15,005 nt of DNA from an uncultured Collinsella sp. (GTDB taxonomy: Bacteria > Actinomycetota > Coriobacteriia > Coriobacteriales > Coriobacteriaceae): contig USAY01000040.1 of assembly GCA_900552755.1 (NCBI GenBank), forward strand, positions 1 to 15,005. The letters are read 5' to 3'. The position numbers and the translations under genes are program-made. Position 1 is the first letter of the stretch. Each line of letters begins with the position of its first letter. Shown here one piece after another: positions 1 through 6,275 of this stretch. The notes beneath the pieces were generated by a model. That model searched no databases and had not been told where the DNA came from. It was given only the letters and a program-made list of their open reading frames with translations.

Positions 1-320
1 TCGGCGTCGAGTCGCCCGTGGCCGAGGAGGCCGCCCGCCTGGCAAAGCTCGCTCAAGCCAACGGCATCGACGGTATCGTGTGCTCGCCGATGGAGGCTCA
101 CGACATGCGTGAGCTGCTGGGTCCCGATGCCCTGATCGTGACTCCGGGCGTGCGTCCGGTGGGTGCCGCCCTTGGTGACCAGTCCCGCGTGGCGACGCCT
201 TCCCAGGCTATCGAGCGGGGCGCAAGCCACATTGTGGTGGGCCGTCCCATCACCGGCGCCGACGATCCGGTTGCCGCCTTTGACGCTATTGTCGCTGAGC
301 TGGTCGAAAACGTCGCCTAA
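1..320 (+). CDS. pyrF: Orotidine 5'-phosphate decarboxylase, 3' part (5' end outside window)
   Basis: This is the last ~106 codons of a gene that enters from the left; the first full codon in frame is at 3 and the stop is TAA at 318-320. OMP decarboxylase converts orotidine monophosphate to UMP, the last step of de novo pyrimidine synthesis, in the cytoplasm. The visible part is the C-terminal half of a TIM barrel. It contains the family signature TPGVRP, about 46-51 residues into the fragment, and the phosphate-binding strand HIVVGRPIT near the end, followed by a short terminal helix. TPGVRP and VGRPIT are typical of bacterial PyrF, so the identity is fairly secure even though the catalytic Asp/Lys residues lie upstream of the window. 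A GTG at 18 is an internal codon, not a start. Being followed by mihF and gmk agrees with the actinobacterial pyrF-mihF-gmk order. Confidence 0.93.
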   Translation, partial: GVESPVAEEAARLAKLAQANGIDGIVCSPMEAHDMRELLGPDALIVTPGVRPVGAALGDQSRVATPSQAIERGASHIVVGRPITGADDPVAAFDAIVAELVENVA

Positions 321-365
321 AAGATTCCCCTAAGTCACCACTTTTGGGTCTCATTAGCACAAAAT

Positions 366-423
366 AGCCCCTGTGCCTGCGTAAACTTTCCCATCCTTTG
401 TGTGGAATCGCAGGTCAGGGGCT
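366..423 (+). terminator. Long imperfect hairpin downstream of pyrF; possible terminator or intergenic repeat
   Basis: AGCCCCTG (366-373) pairs perfectly with CAGGGGCT (416-423). After a small internal loop, CCTGCG (376-381) pairs with CGCAGG (409-414). A third helix pairs TTCC plus CA (388-393) with TG plus GGAA (401-407) around one bulged base. The whole forms a stacked stem of about 20 pairs. It is followed by TAACTTTGGG rather than a clean T run, so it is not a textbook Rho-independent terminator, although its place 45 bases after the pyrF stop fits one. It could also be a dispersed intergenic repeat or a structured RNA. The pairing is seen directly; the function is inference. Confidence 0.4.
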
Positions 424-486
424 TAACTTTGGGCGCAGTATATTGCACTTTTTGCGGGTATCGTCTAACCTATGGAGCCGCGATTG

Positions 487-518
487 GGCATTTTGTACGT
501 TCTACGTGCTAAAATGCC
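487..518 (+). repeat. Inverted repeat overlapping the candidate mihF promoter
   Basis: GGCATTTT (487-494) and AAAATGCC (511-518) are perfect inverted copies. Between them GTACGT (495-500) pairs with ACGTGC (504-509), with one G-T pair, leaving T510 bulged and a three-base loop. No T run follows on either strand, so a terminator is unlikely. The right arm coincides with the candidate -10 box TAAAAT (510-515). An operator, or a leader hairpin if transcription starts further upstream, is therefore possible. Confidence 0.45.
507..515 (+). promoter_or_regulatory. Candidate extended -10 promoter for mihF-gmk-rpoZ-thiI
   Basis: TGC directly precedes TAAAAT (510-515), which matches TATAAT at five of six positions; TGN before the hexamer is the extended -10 signature. 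I see no good -35 at 16-18 bases, which extended -10 promoters tolerate. Transcription would start near 522, giving a leader of roughly 38 bases that contains the GGAGG at 550-554. Two weaker alternatives are TATAAC at 534-539 and a poor pair TTGCAC (443-448) / TAACCT (466-471). Confidence 0.45.
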
Positions 519-559
519 AATTATTGAATCAGATATAACCCAACTTTTTGGAGGTACGA

Positions 560-868
560 ATGGCACTCCCTCAGCTTACCGATGAGCAGCGCAAGCAGGC
601 TCTTGAGAAGGCTGCTGCCGCACGTCACGCCCGCGCTGAGCTTCGCGAGCAGATCAAGAAGGGCGAGAAGTCCCTCGAGTCCGTGCTCAACTCCGATGAC
701 CCCATCGCTTCCCGCATGAAGGTTTCCACCCTCATCGAGTCTCTCCCTGGTTATGGCAAGGCCAAGGCCGCCAAGATCATGGAGGAGCTCGGTATCTCCG
801 CTACCCGTCGCGTCCAGGGCCTCGGCGTCCGTCAGCGCGAGCAGCTCCTCGAGCAGCTGACCAAATAA
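560..868 (+). CDS. mihF: Actinobacterial integration host factor (mIHF)
   Basis: This is a 102-residue basic nucleoid-associated protein. The opening MALPQLTDEQR, then a Lys/Arg/Ala-rich helix (about 10-35), a segment IASRMKVSTLIESLP (49-63), a helix-two-turn-helix stretch containing GYGKAKAAKIMEELGI (64-79) and the end TRRVQGLGVRQREQLLE (82-98), match the mycobacterial/streptomycete mIHF family in order and length. The family binds and bends DNA and stimulates phage integration; it is unrelated to the HU-like proteobacterial IHF. ATG at 560 was chosen because GGAGG (550-554) lies five bases upstream and the family begins MALPQL; an in-frame TTG at 548 would lie partly in that site. It ends with TAA immediately followed by the gmk GTG, so the two are probably translationally coupled. 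A gene of this family just before gmk is a strong actinobacterial marker. Confidence 0.93.
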   Translation: MALPQLTDEQRKQALEKAAAARHARAELREQIKKGEKSLESVLNSDDPIASRMKVSTLIESLPGYGKAKAAKIMEELGISATRRVQGLGVRQREQLLEQLTK

Positions 869-1438
869 GTGAGCGCTCAGGATTCCAAGCTCTTTGTGAT
901 TTCTGGACCGTCAGGCGCAGGCAAGGGTACGCTCGTCACTCGTGTGCGCGAGCGCCGCTCGAACCTGGGCCTGACGGTTTCGGCTACCACGCGAGCACCA
1001 CGCAAAGGTGAGGTCGACGGCGTCAACTACTTTTTTCTGACGCGTGAGGAGTTCGACCGCCGCGTGGCAAACGGTGAGTTTGTTGAGTGGGCCGAGGTCC
1101 ACGGTAACTGCTACGGCACGTTGGTGAGCGAGGTTCAGTCCAAGCTCGCCTCTGGTTCGTCTCTCATCTTGGAGATCGATGTCCAGGGTGCCCTGCAGGT
1201 GAAGGAGCGTTTCCCCGAGGCCGTGCTGATCTTTATCAAGCCGCCTTCGCTCGAGGTGCTTCGCGAGCGTCTAGTCGGTCGCGGTACCGAGACGCCCGAG
1301 ACGATTGAGCTGCGTATGGCAAACGCCGCCGATGAGCTTGCCCTTGCCGACCGCTACGACGACGTCGTGGTTAATGACGATCTCGACCGCGCGACCGATG
1401 AGCTCGTTCGCGTTCTCGATATGCATGAAAGGATCTGA
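869..1438 (+). CDS. gmk: Guanylate kinase
   Basis: This 189-residue enzyme catalyses ATP + GMP to ADP + GDP in guanine nucleotide synthesis. The P-loop GPSGAGKGT is at residues 13-21. The GMP-binding region follows with SATTRAPRKGE (38-48) and GVNYFF (51-56), then EFVEWAEVHGNCYGT (70-84), the strand LILEIDVQGA (99-108) and an Arg-rich lid with RLVGRGTE (134-141). Length and order are those of ordinary bacterial Gmk. The start is GTG at 869, directly abutting the mihF TAA with no spacer and no strong Shine-Dalgarno sequence, which suggests translation by terminating mihF ribosomes. A 6-base gap (1439-1444 start) separates it from rpoZ; gmk-rpoZ adjacency is widely conserved and links guanine nucleotide supply with RNA polymerase assembly. 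Confidence 0.97.
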   Translation: MSAQDSKLFVISGPSGAGKGTLVTRVRERRSNLGLTVSATTRAPRKGEVDGVNYFFLTREEFDRRVANGEFVEWAEVHGNCYGTLVSEVQSKLASGSSLILEIDVQGALQVKERFPEAVLIFIKPPSLEVLRERLVGRGTETPETIELRMANAADELALADRYDDVVVNDDLDRATDELVRVLDMHERI

Positions 1439-1443
1439 GGTCC

Positions 1444-1725
1444 GTGTCCGTTGTAAAGCCTTGCATTGACGATCTTCTGGAGAAGACCGATCACAACCGC
1501 TTCCTGCTTGCTTCGCTTGCCTCCAAGCGCGCCTGCGACATTAACAGCATGCTGCGTGGCCAGCACAACCGCGTGCTTGCCGTCCAGGATGTCGATGACA
1601 TCACCATCGGGCTTTCCGGTGCCGATACCATCTCGATGGCTATGGACGAGATTGTCGACGGCGACATCTCTTACGACGAGGCCCGTTACGAGAAGGCGCT
1701 CGGCCACAAGGTTGCTGAAGCCTAA
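1444..1725 (+). CDS. rpoZ: DNA-directed RNA polymerase omega subunit
   Basis: This 93-residue protein is the omega subunit, which wraps the C-terminal tail of beta' and assists RNA polymerase assembly. The conserved core is visible as DDLLEKTDHNRFLLASLASKRACDINSM (about 9-36), corresponding to the usual pattern of an Arg-Phe-Leu-Leu helix followed by a basic KRA segment. The later region, DVDDITIGLSGADTISMAMDEIVDGDI (49-75), corresponds to the second conserved segment that ends in a helix of the E-I-x-x-G-x-I type. The start is GTG at 1444, with GAGG at 1437-1440 and AAAGGA at 1428-1433 upstream. The stop TAA (1723-1725) directly abuts the thiI ATG. In many actinobacteria rpoZ is followed by coaBC; here thiI takes that place. 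Identity rests on motifs plus position after gmk. Confidence 0.93.
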   Translation: MSVVKPCIDDLLEKTDHNRFLLASLASKRACDINSMLRGQHNRVLAVQDVDDITIGLSGADTISMAMDEIVDGDISYDEARYEKALGHKVAEA

Positions 1726-2970
1726 ATGGCGGCTCGCGTCTGCCTGGTCCACTATCACGAGGTTGGACTGAAGGGTAAGAACCGCGCACATTTTGAGCAT
1801 ATCCTCATGGATAACATCAAGGCGGCCTTGGCCGCCTTTTCCGTGAATGCCGTGTCTCGAATTTCCGGTTATATCCTCGTGACCTTTAACGAGCATCAGG
1901 CCGACGATGCGGCGCGTGTCATTCGCACCGTTCCCGGCGTTGCTCGCGTGTCTTTGGCGTATCACACCAATCGCGACCCTCAGGAGTACTGTGCCGCCGC
2001 CGTCAAGGCGCTGCGCGAGTTTGGTTCCTTCGATTCGTTTAAGGTGCATGCCAAGCGCTCCAATACCGACTATGAGCTCACCTCGATTGACATCAATCGT
2101 CAGGTGGGCGAGGTGCTGTGTGAGGCCTTCCCCGATAAAAAGGTTCAAATGCACGACCCCGATGCCATGGTGCACGTACTGGTGGTTCAGGGTAGCGTTT
2201 ATGTGTACGCGCGCTCCGAGCGCGGCGTGGGCGGTCTGCCGGTGGGTTCTGCCGGCAAGGTCGTGACGCTGCTGTCGTCGGGTATCGATTCTCCGGTGGC
2301 GACTTGGATGCTCGCGCGTCGCGGTGCGGTGTGCGTGCCGGTACATTTCTCCGGTCGTCCGCAGACGCCCGATACGAGCGAGTATTTGGTGCAGGACATC
2401 ATCCGTGCGCTTGAGCCGGGTGTCCAGATCGGCCGCCTGTACGTGGTGCCGTTTGGCGACTGCCAGCGTGAGATTTCGGTCACCTGTCCCAGCAACCTGC
2501 GCGTGATCATGTATCGCCGCATTATGTATTCGGTTGCCGAGCGCATTGCACACATCGAGGGCGCCAAGGCCATCGTTACGGGTGAATCGCTTGGGCAGGT
2601 TGCCTCCCAAACGCTTGAGAACATCATGGCCGTCAACGAGGCCGTGAAGATCCCCGTGTTCCGTCCTCTCATCGGTTCGGACAAGCAGGAGATCATCGCG
2701 CGCGCCGAGGAGATCGGTACGTTCGATATCTCGACTGAGGCCGCTCCCGACTGCTGCACGCTGTTTATGCCGCGCCGTCCCGAGACGCACGCTAAACTCG
2801 ATGCCGTGCATGAGGCCTGGGAGCTGTTCGATCACGAGGAGATGATCGAGCGCCTGCTCAAGCAGACCGAGTACATCGACTTCGAGAGCAACACGTATAA
2901 GGCCCCTAAGACCTTAAAACGTAAACATTCGGAGCTTGCTCCGCGTGAGATTTACCAAGATCACGAGTAA
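1726..2970 (+). CDS. thiI: tRNA 4-thiouridine synthetase / thiamine sulfur-transfer enzyme ThiI
   Basis: This 414-residue enzyme adenylates U8 of tRNA and replaces its oxygen with sulfur to give s4U; in some bacteria the family also supplies sulfur for the thiazole of thiamine. Residues 1-60 form the N-terminal ferredoxin-like domain (HYHEVGLKGKNR at 9-20). A THUMP domain spans about 60-165. The PP-loop ATPase begins with VTLLSSGIDSPVATWML (180-196). TGESLGQVASQTLENI (285-300) and PDCCTLFMPRRPETH (341-355) are typical ThiI segments. Like the Bacillus form it lacks the C-terminal rhodanese domain of the E. coli enzyme, so sulfur must come from a partner, probably a NifS-like cysteine desulfurase. 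The second position of the PP motif is Ser rather than the usual Gly. ATG at 1726 abuts the rpoZ stop. It is the last gene of its operon, with a hairpin terminator just downstream. Confidence 0.96.
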   Translation: MAARVCLVHYHEVGLKGKNRAHFEHILMDNIKAALAAFSVNAVSRISGYILVTFNEHQADDAARVIRTVPGVARVSLAYHTNRDPQEYCAAAVKALREFGSFDSFKVHAKRSNTDYELTSIDINRQVGEVLCEAFPDKKVQMHDPDAMVHVLVVQGSVYVYARSERGVGGLPVGSAGKVVTLLSSGIDSPVATWMLARRGAVCVPVHFSGRPQTPDTSEYLVQDIIRALEPGVQIGRLYVVPFGDCQREISVTCPSNLRVIMYRRIMYSVAERIAHIEGAKAIVTGESLGQVASQTLENIMAVNEAVKIPVFRPLIGSDKQEIIARAEEIGTFDISTEAAPDCCTLFMPRRPETHAKLDAVHEAWELFDHEEMIERLLKQTEYIDFESNTYKAPKTLKRKHSELAPREIYQDHE

Positions 2971-2980
2971 ATTTGTGCAT

Positions 2981-3013
2981 AGACCGACGATGCGCTTGCA
3001 TCGTCGGTCTTTT
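2981..3013 (+). terminator. Rho-independent terminator of the mihF-gmk-rpoZ-thiI operon
   Basis: AGACCGACGATGC (2981-2993) and GCATCGTCGGTCT (2998-3010) form a perfect 13-bp stem with a GCTT loop. TTTT (3010-3013) follows, then GC, so the T run is short. It begins ten bases after the thiI stop. Confidence 0.85.
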
Positions 3014-3105
3014 GCTATCTGGGCATTTTGCGACTAAGTGCTCATTTGCTGACGTGTGCCTGAATAAATGGACATTATTTCGCAAGGTTTTGGTCGGCTT
3101 TTGGT

Positions 3106-3133
3106 TTGACCGCGAAAACCGGTTTTGGAGAAT
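3106..3133 (+). promoter_or_regulatory. Weak candidate promoter and palindromic site upstream of comEA
   Basis: TTGACC (3106-3111) matches the -35 consensus at five of six positions. With a 16-base spacer, GAGAAT (3128-3133) matches TATAAT at four of six. The spacer contains a perfect 12-bp palindrome, AAAACCGGTTTT (3115-3126). The motif GGTTTTGG occurs at 3086-3093 and again at 3121-3128, with CTTTTGG at 3098-3104. The repeats are visible; the promoter and regulator-binding roles are inference. Confidence 0.3.
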
Positions 3134-3183
3134 GGCTGTTGCAGGGCTCTTTTCCTGACACGATGTTGTTGGGAGGTTTTGCT

Positions 3184-3897
3184 ATGGCGCAGCGCGAACA
3201 ACACGAACGGGTCAAACGGATGGACCGCTTGGCGGACAAGCTGCTCGGTCATAAGGCAGTGGTGATGGCGATACTGGTCGTCATTGCGATGGCGAGTGGA
3301 CTGGCGATGGCGAACCTTGGCGGCGGTGCCGGCAGTGTGTCGTTTGAGCACACTGATGGTTCGGGTTCGTTAGTGGAGCCGGGATCCGGCGATGCCTCGA
3401 GCGGAAAGACATCCGAAGGCTCTTCGCCTAAGGCGTCTGCCGCGGCAGAGGTTTATGTCGATGTTGATGGCGCCGTTGTGTCGCCCGGTGTATATCGTCT
3501 CAAGGACGGCGCGCGGGTGGCTCAGGCGATTGATGCCGCCGGCGGGCTGGCGCCCGAGGCAGACGTTACGGGGCTCAATCGGGCATCTAAGGTCGTCGAT
3601 GGACAGAAGATTCACGTTCCAACGGTAGGGGAGCAGCAGGCGTCCATTGCGGAAGTTGGTGTTGATGGTGGGGCTTCCGCATCATCGGGCGTGAGTGGCG
3701 CAACAGGCCTAGTAAATATCAATACGGCAAGCGCGGCAGAGCTGCAGACGCTCTCTGGCATCGGTCCCTCCATGGCCCAGTCGATTATCGATGAGCGGAC
3801 AAAGAACGGTGCTTTTGCCTCGGTTGACGATCTGATGCGTGTGTCGGGAATCGGCGAGAAGAAGCTTGCCAAAATCAAAGATTCCATCTGCGTATGA
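3184..3897 (+). CDS. comEA: Competence protein ComEA, membrane-anchored DNA receptor
   Basis: This 237-residue protein should be anchored in the membrane with its DNA-binding end outside, where it captures double-stranded DNA during transformation and passes it to ComEC. A short basic cytoplasmic head (1-23) is followed by a transmembrane helix (about 24-45) and a Gly/Ser-rich linker (46-88). An SLBB domain covers about 89-146 (YVDVDGAVVSPGVYRL, then IDAAGGL). A second low-complexity linker leads to a tandem helix-hairpin-helix domain (176-237) with LVNINTASAAELQTLSGIG and VSGIGEKKLAKI. This is the canonical ComEA order. ATG at 3184 was chosen because GGGAGG (3171-3176) sits seven bases upstream; in-frame starts at 3163 and 3106 lack such a site. 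Its stop overlaps the comEC start as ATGA, indicating coupled translation. No comEB lies between the two genes, unlike Bacillus. Confidence 0.95.
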   Translation: MAQREQHERVKRMDRLADKLLGHKAVVMAILVVIAMASGLAMANLGGGAGSVSFEHTDGSGSLVEPGSGDASSGKTSEGSSPKASAAAEVYVDVDGAVVSPGVYRLKDGARVAQAIDAAGGLAPEADVTGLNRASKVVDGQKIHVPTVGEQQASIAEVGVDGGASASSGVSGATGLVNINTASAAELQTLSGIGPSMAQSIIDERTKNGAFASVDDLMRVSGIGEKKLAKIKDSICV

Positions 3898-6197
3898 GTG
3901 CGACCGAGCGCGAGCATGTGATGCCTCCGCGGCCTCTGATGCCGTGGACGATGGCCCTGTGTGCCGGCATGTGCATGAGCTGCGCCTTGGTGCTCAACGT
4001 GGCCGCCGATGCGCTGCTGTGGGAGCGGGCTTCGGCGGTCGGGCCGCTATGGGCCATTCCCGTTACGGCGGCGGTATTCGTTGTGCTGGCTCAATCTTGT
4101 GCGCGGCTTGCCCCTTGGAAGCGGTGGCTGTATGCCGCGTCCGTCGGTCTCGTGGCGGGAGCGGTCGTCTCGGCGTGGTGGGCTGTGGGCGTGCTAAGCG
4201 CCTCGAAGGCGCTCGACGGTCGAGCGGCAAGCAGCCTTGAGTTTGTCGTGCAGGGTGACCCATCCATAAACGACGACGTGTATTCCTATACCTGCGAGGC
4301 ACGCGCGGACGGTAAGAACTTGGCAATGGTTCGCCTATCGTGCGACCTCGAGCTCAAGGTCGGGGCGCACGTGCGTGTTATCGGTCGCGTTTCACGTTTT
4401 GAGAACGATGCGTATGGACGATCGCGCGTGCTCCGAGGCGAGGTGCGCAAGGTTAAAGTCGTTCGGATTTTGTCGGTCGATGAGGACTCTCCGGGGCCGC
4501 TTCTTCGGATGCGAAATGGGCTGCTTGCGTCCATCGCGCCTGCGACCGACCCGGCGCGTGCACTTATAGCCGGTGTCGTCTGCGGTCGTTCGGCCGAGCT
4601 GCGCGCCCAGCCGGCGGGCGACTGGTTTTCGGTGACGGGAACGGCGCATCTTATCGCCGTCTCGGGCAGCCACTTGGCAATCGTGGGGTTTGTAATCGAG
4701 GGTGTATTGCAAAAGACTCGGTGCTCACGCGGTCTTCAACGGGCGATATTGGCGATAACGCTTGTGGGCTACGCTGCCTTTACGGGCGCGTCTCCCTCGG
4801 CCGTGCGCGCGTGCTGCATGGTGTTCGCGACGCTTGTCGTAAACGGCGCGGGGCGGCGCCAGCATGGCGCATCGGCGCTCTTCGTAACCATGTCCATCTT
4901 TGTGCTGCTGCGGCCGACGGTTCTGTTCGAGATGGGCTTTCAGCTTTCATGTGCCAGCGTCTTAGCCATTCTGTGCTTTTGCCCCTATGCGACCTACGCT
5001 TTGGGTGAGCTGGGTGTGCCATCAGACGTTGCCAGCATGCTTTCCGTCACGCTGTGCTCGCAACTGGCGACACTTCCCATTACCATTCCTGCCTTCGGTA
5101 CGTTCTCGCTCATTGCTCCGCTGGCAAATGCGGTCATCGGTCCGGTGGTGAGCGTACTGCTTGCCGTGTCGATCGTGCTGGTTCCCTTTTCGCTCGTGGC
5201 ACCGTTGCGGACTTGGGCGCTCGTTGTGCCCATGATTGCCTCCCGTTGCGTGCTGTTCTTCGAGCAGCTGTTTGCCGCCGTGCCGGGTGCATCCGTGAGC
5301 GTGCCGCCCGATAGCATGTGGATTTATCTAGTGCCGTGTTTGCTGGCGGTGCTGCTGGTCTGGTGGCCGCGTCCCCGTGCACGTCCTGTGGCGGTGGGGC
5401 TTGCATGTCTGGTGTTCCTGGCTGCGATTCCGTACGTCTACTGGGATCGATTCGCTCCGCCTTCTGTGACGGTGCTCGATGTGGGCCAGGCCGATGCGAT
5501 TCTTATCCGCCAGGGCGGTGCAGTGGCACTCGTCGACTGCGGGCTCGACGAGCGCGTGGTGGCGGCGTTGGTTCGCAATAACGTGCACCATATCGATGCC
5601 GTCTTTGTGACGCATTGGGATGAGGATCACTGGGGTGGTCTGCCTGCCGTGCTCGAACAGTTTTCGGTCGGTACGATTGCCGTGGCGGCGGATGCGCTGG
5701 AGGATGCTCCTGCCGAGGTATTGAACCGACCTGGCGTGGAGTATCGGCAGGTGCGCCGTGGGGATACGGTCGATATCGGCTCATTTTGCGCCCGCGTGAT
5801 GTGGCCATTCGAGTCCGTGGATGGCGAGGGAAATGAGGGCTCGCTTGTCCTGCTGCTCTCATATGTTCAGGAAGGCAAGGGCCTGCGTATGCTCCTCACC
5901 GGTGATGCCGAGATCGACCAAGAACGGGAATTCGTGCAGGAGGTGGGGGATATCGACGTACTTAAACTTGGGCATCACGGCTCTAAGGTTTCAGTCGATG
6001 ATGAGTTGCTGGACGTCCTGAAGCCCGAGCTTTCCCTCGCGAGTGCGGGCGAGGGGAATCGATACGGCCATCCGTCCGATGCCTGCATCGATGCCGTTAA
6101 GGAAGCGGGCGGCGTGTTCGCGTGCACTATCGAACACGGCGACATTACCGTCACGCCGACTGCGAATGGCTTTGCGATGCGATGCCAGCGACCGTGA
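3894..6197 (+). CDS. comEC: ComEC/Rec2 DNA-uptake channel
   Basis: This 767-residue polytopic membrane protein is thought to carry single-stranded DNA through the cytoplasmic membrane during natural transformation. Several N-terminal hydrophobic helices (about 17-110) are followed by a soluble OB-like region (about 115-210). The Competence domain then begins, with AHLIAVSGSHLAI at 251-263 and many further helices to about residue 520. The C-terminal metallo-beta-lactamase domain (about 525-767) opens with VTVLDVGQADAILI and retains the HxDxDH motif (H574, D576, D578, H579), Asp671 in LLTGDAE, GHHGS at 693-697 and His726 in YGHPSD. Metal ligands and length (Bacillus subtilis 776) suggest a complete, possibly nuclease-active protein. 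The start overlaps the comEA stop by four bases. The gene appears intact, which supports, but does not prove, natural competence. Confidence 0.95.
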   Translation: MSATEREHVMPPRPLMPWTMALCAGMCMSCALVLNVAADALLWERASAVGPLWAIPVTAAVFVVLAQSCARLAPWKRWLYAASVGLVAGAVVSAWWAVGVLSASKALDGRAASSLEFVVQGDPSINDDVYSYTCEARADGKNLAMVRLSCDLELKVGAHVRVIGRVSRFENDAYGRSRVLRGEVRKVKVVRILSVDEDSPGPLLRMRNGLLASIAPATDPARALIAGVVCGRSAELRAQPAGDWFSVTGTAHLIAVSGSHLAIVGFVIEGVLQKTRCSRGLQRAILAITLVGYAAFTGASPSAVRACCMVFATLVVNGAGRRQHGASALFVTMSIFVLLRPTVLFEMGFQLSCASVLAILCFCPYATYALGELGVPSDVASMLSVTLCSQLATLPITIPAFGTFSLIAPLANAVIGPVVSVLLAVSIVLVPFSLVAPLRTWALVVPMIASRCVLFFEQLFAAVPGASVSVPPDSMWIYLVPCLLAVLLVWWPRPRARPVAVGLACLVFLAAIPYVYWDRFAPPSVTVLDVGQADAILIRQGGAVALVDCGLDERVVAALVRNNVHHIDAVFVTHWDEDHWGGLPAVLEQFSVGTIAVAADALEDAPAEVLNRPGVEYRQVRRGDTVDIGSFCARVMWPFESVDGEGNEGSLVLLLSYVQEGKGLRMLLTGDAEIDQEREFVQEVGDIDVLKLGHHGSKVSVDDELLDVLKPELSLASAGEGNRYGHPSDACIDAVKEAGGVFACTIEHGDITVTPTANGFAMRCQRP

Positions 6198-6205
6198 CGA
6201 CGTCG

Positions 6206-6235
6206 TTGGCGTGTGGTGGGCCCCTGGGCTAGAAT
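6206..6235 (+). promoter_or_regulatory. Candidate promoter for holA
   Basis: TTGGCG (6206-6211, four of six matches to TTGACA) and TAGAAT (6230-6235, five of six to TATAAT) are separated by 18 bases. A start near 6242 gives a leader of about 34 bases containing the strong ribosome site. It lies just after the comEC stop, so holA can probably be expressed independently of the competence genes. Confidence 0.5.
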
Positions 6236-6275
6236 GGCACGGAGCGAATACGAAGGCCTGCGGGAGGGGAGCGCA

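Noticed and set aside
1354..2835. Long open frame of 493 codons on the minus strand
   Set aside because: It lies wholly antisense to gmk, rpoZ and thiI, has no recognisable domains, is His/Arg/Asp-rich in the manner of a GC-biased shadow, and has no ribosome site.
2973..3158. Small plus-strand open frame of 61 codons between thiI and comEA
   Set aside because: It begins at a GTG inside the region running into the terminator hairpin, has no ribosome site, and overlaps the proposed comEA promoter.
6213..6275. Earlier GTG start for holA at 6213
   Set aside because: It would overlap the candidate promoter TAGAAT and lacks a ribosome site, whereas ATG 6276 has GGGAGGGG six bases upstream.
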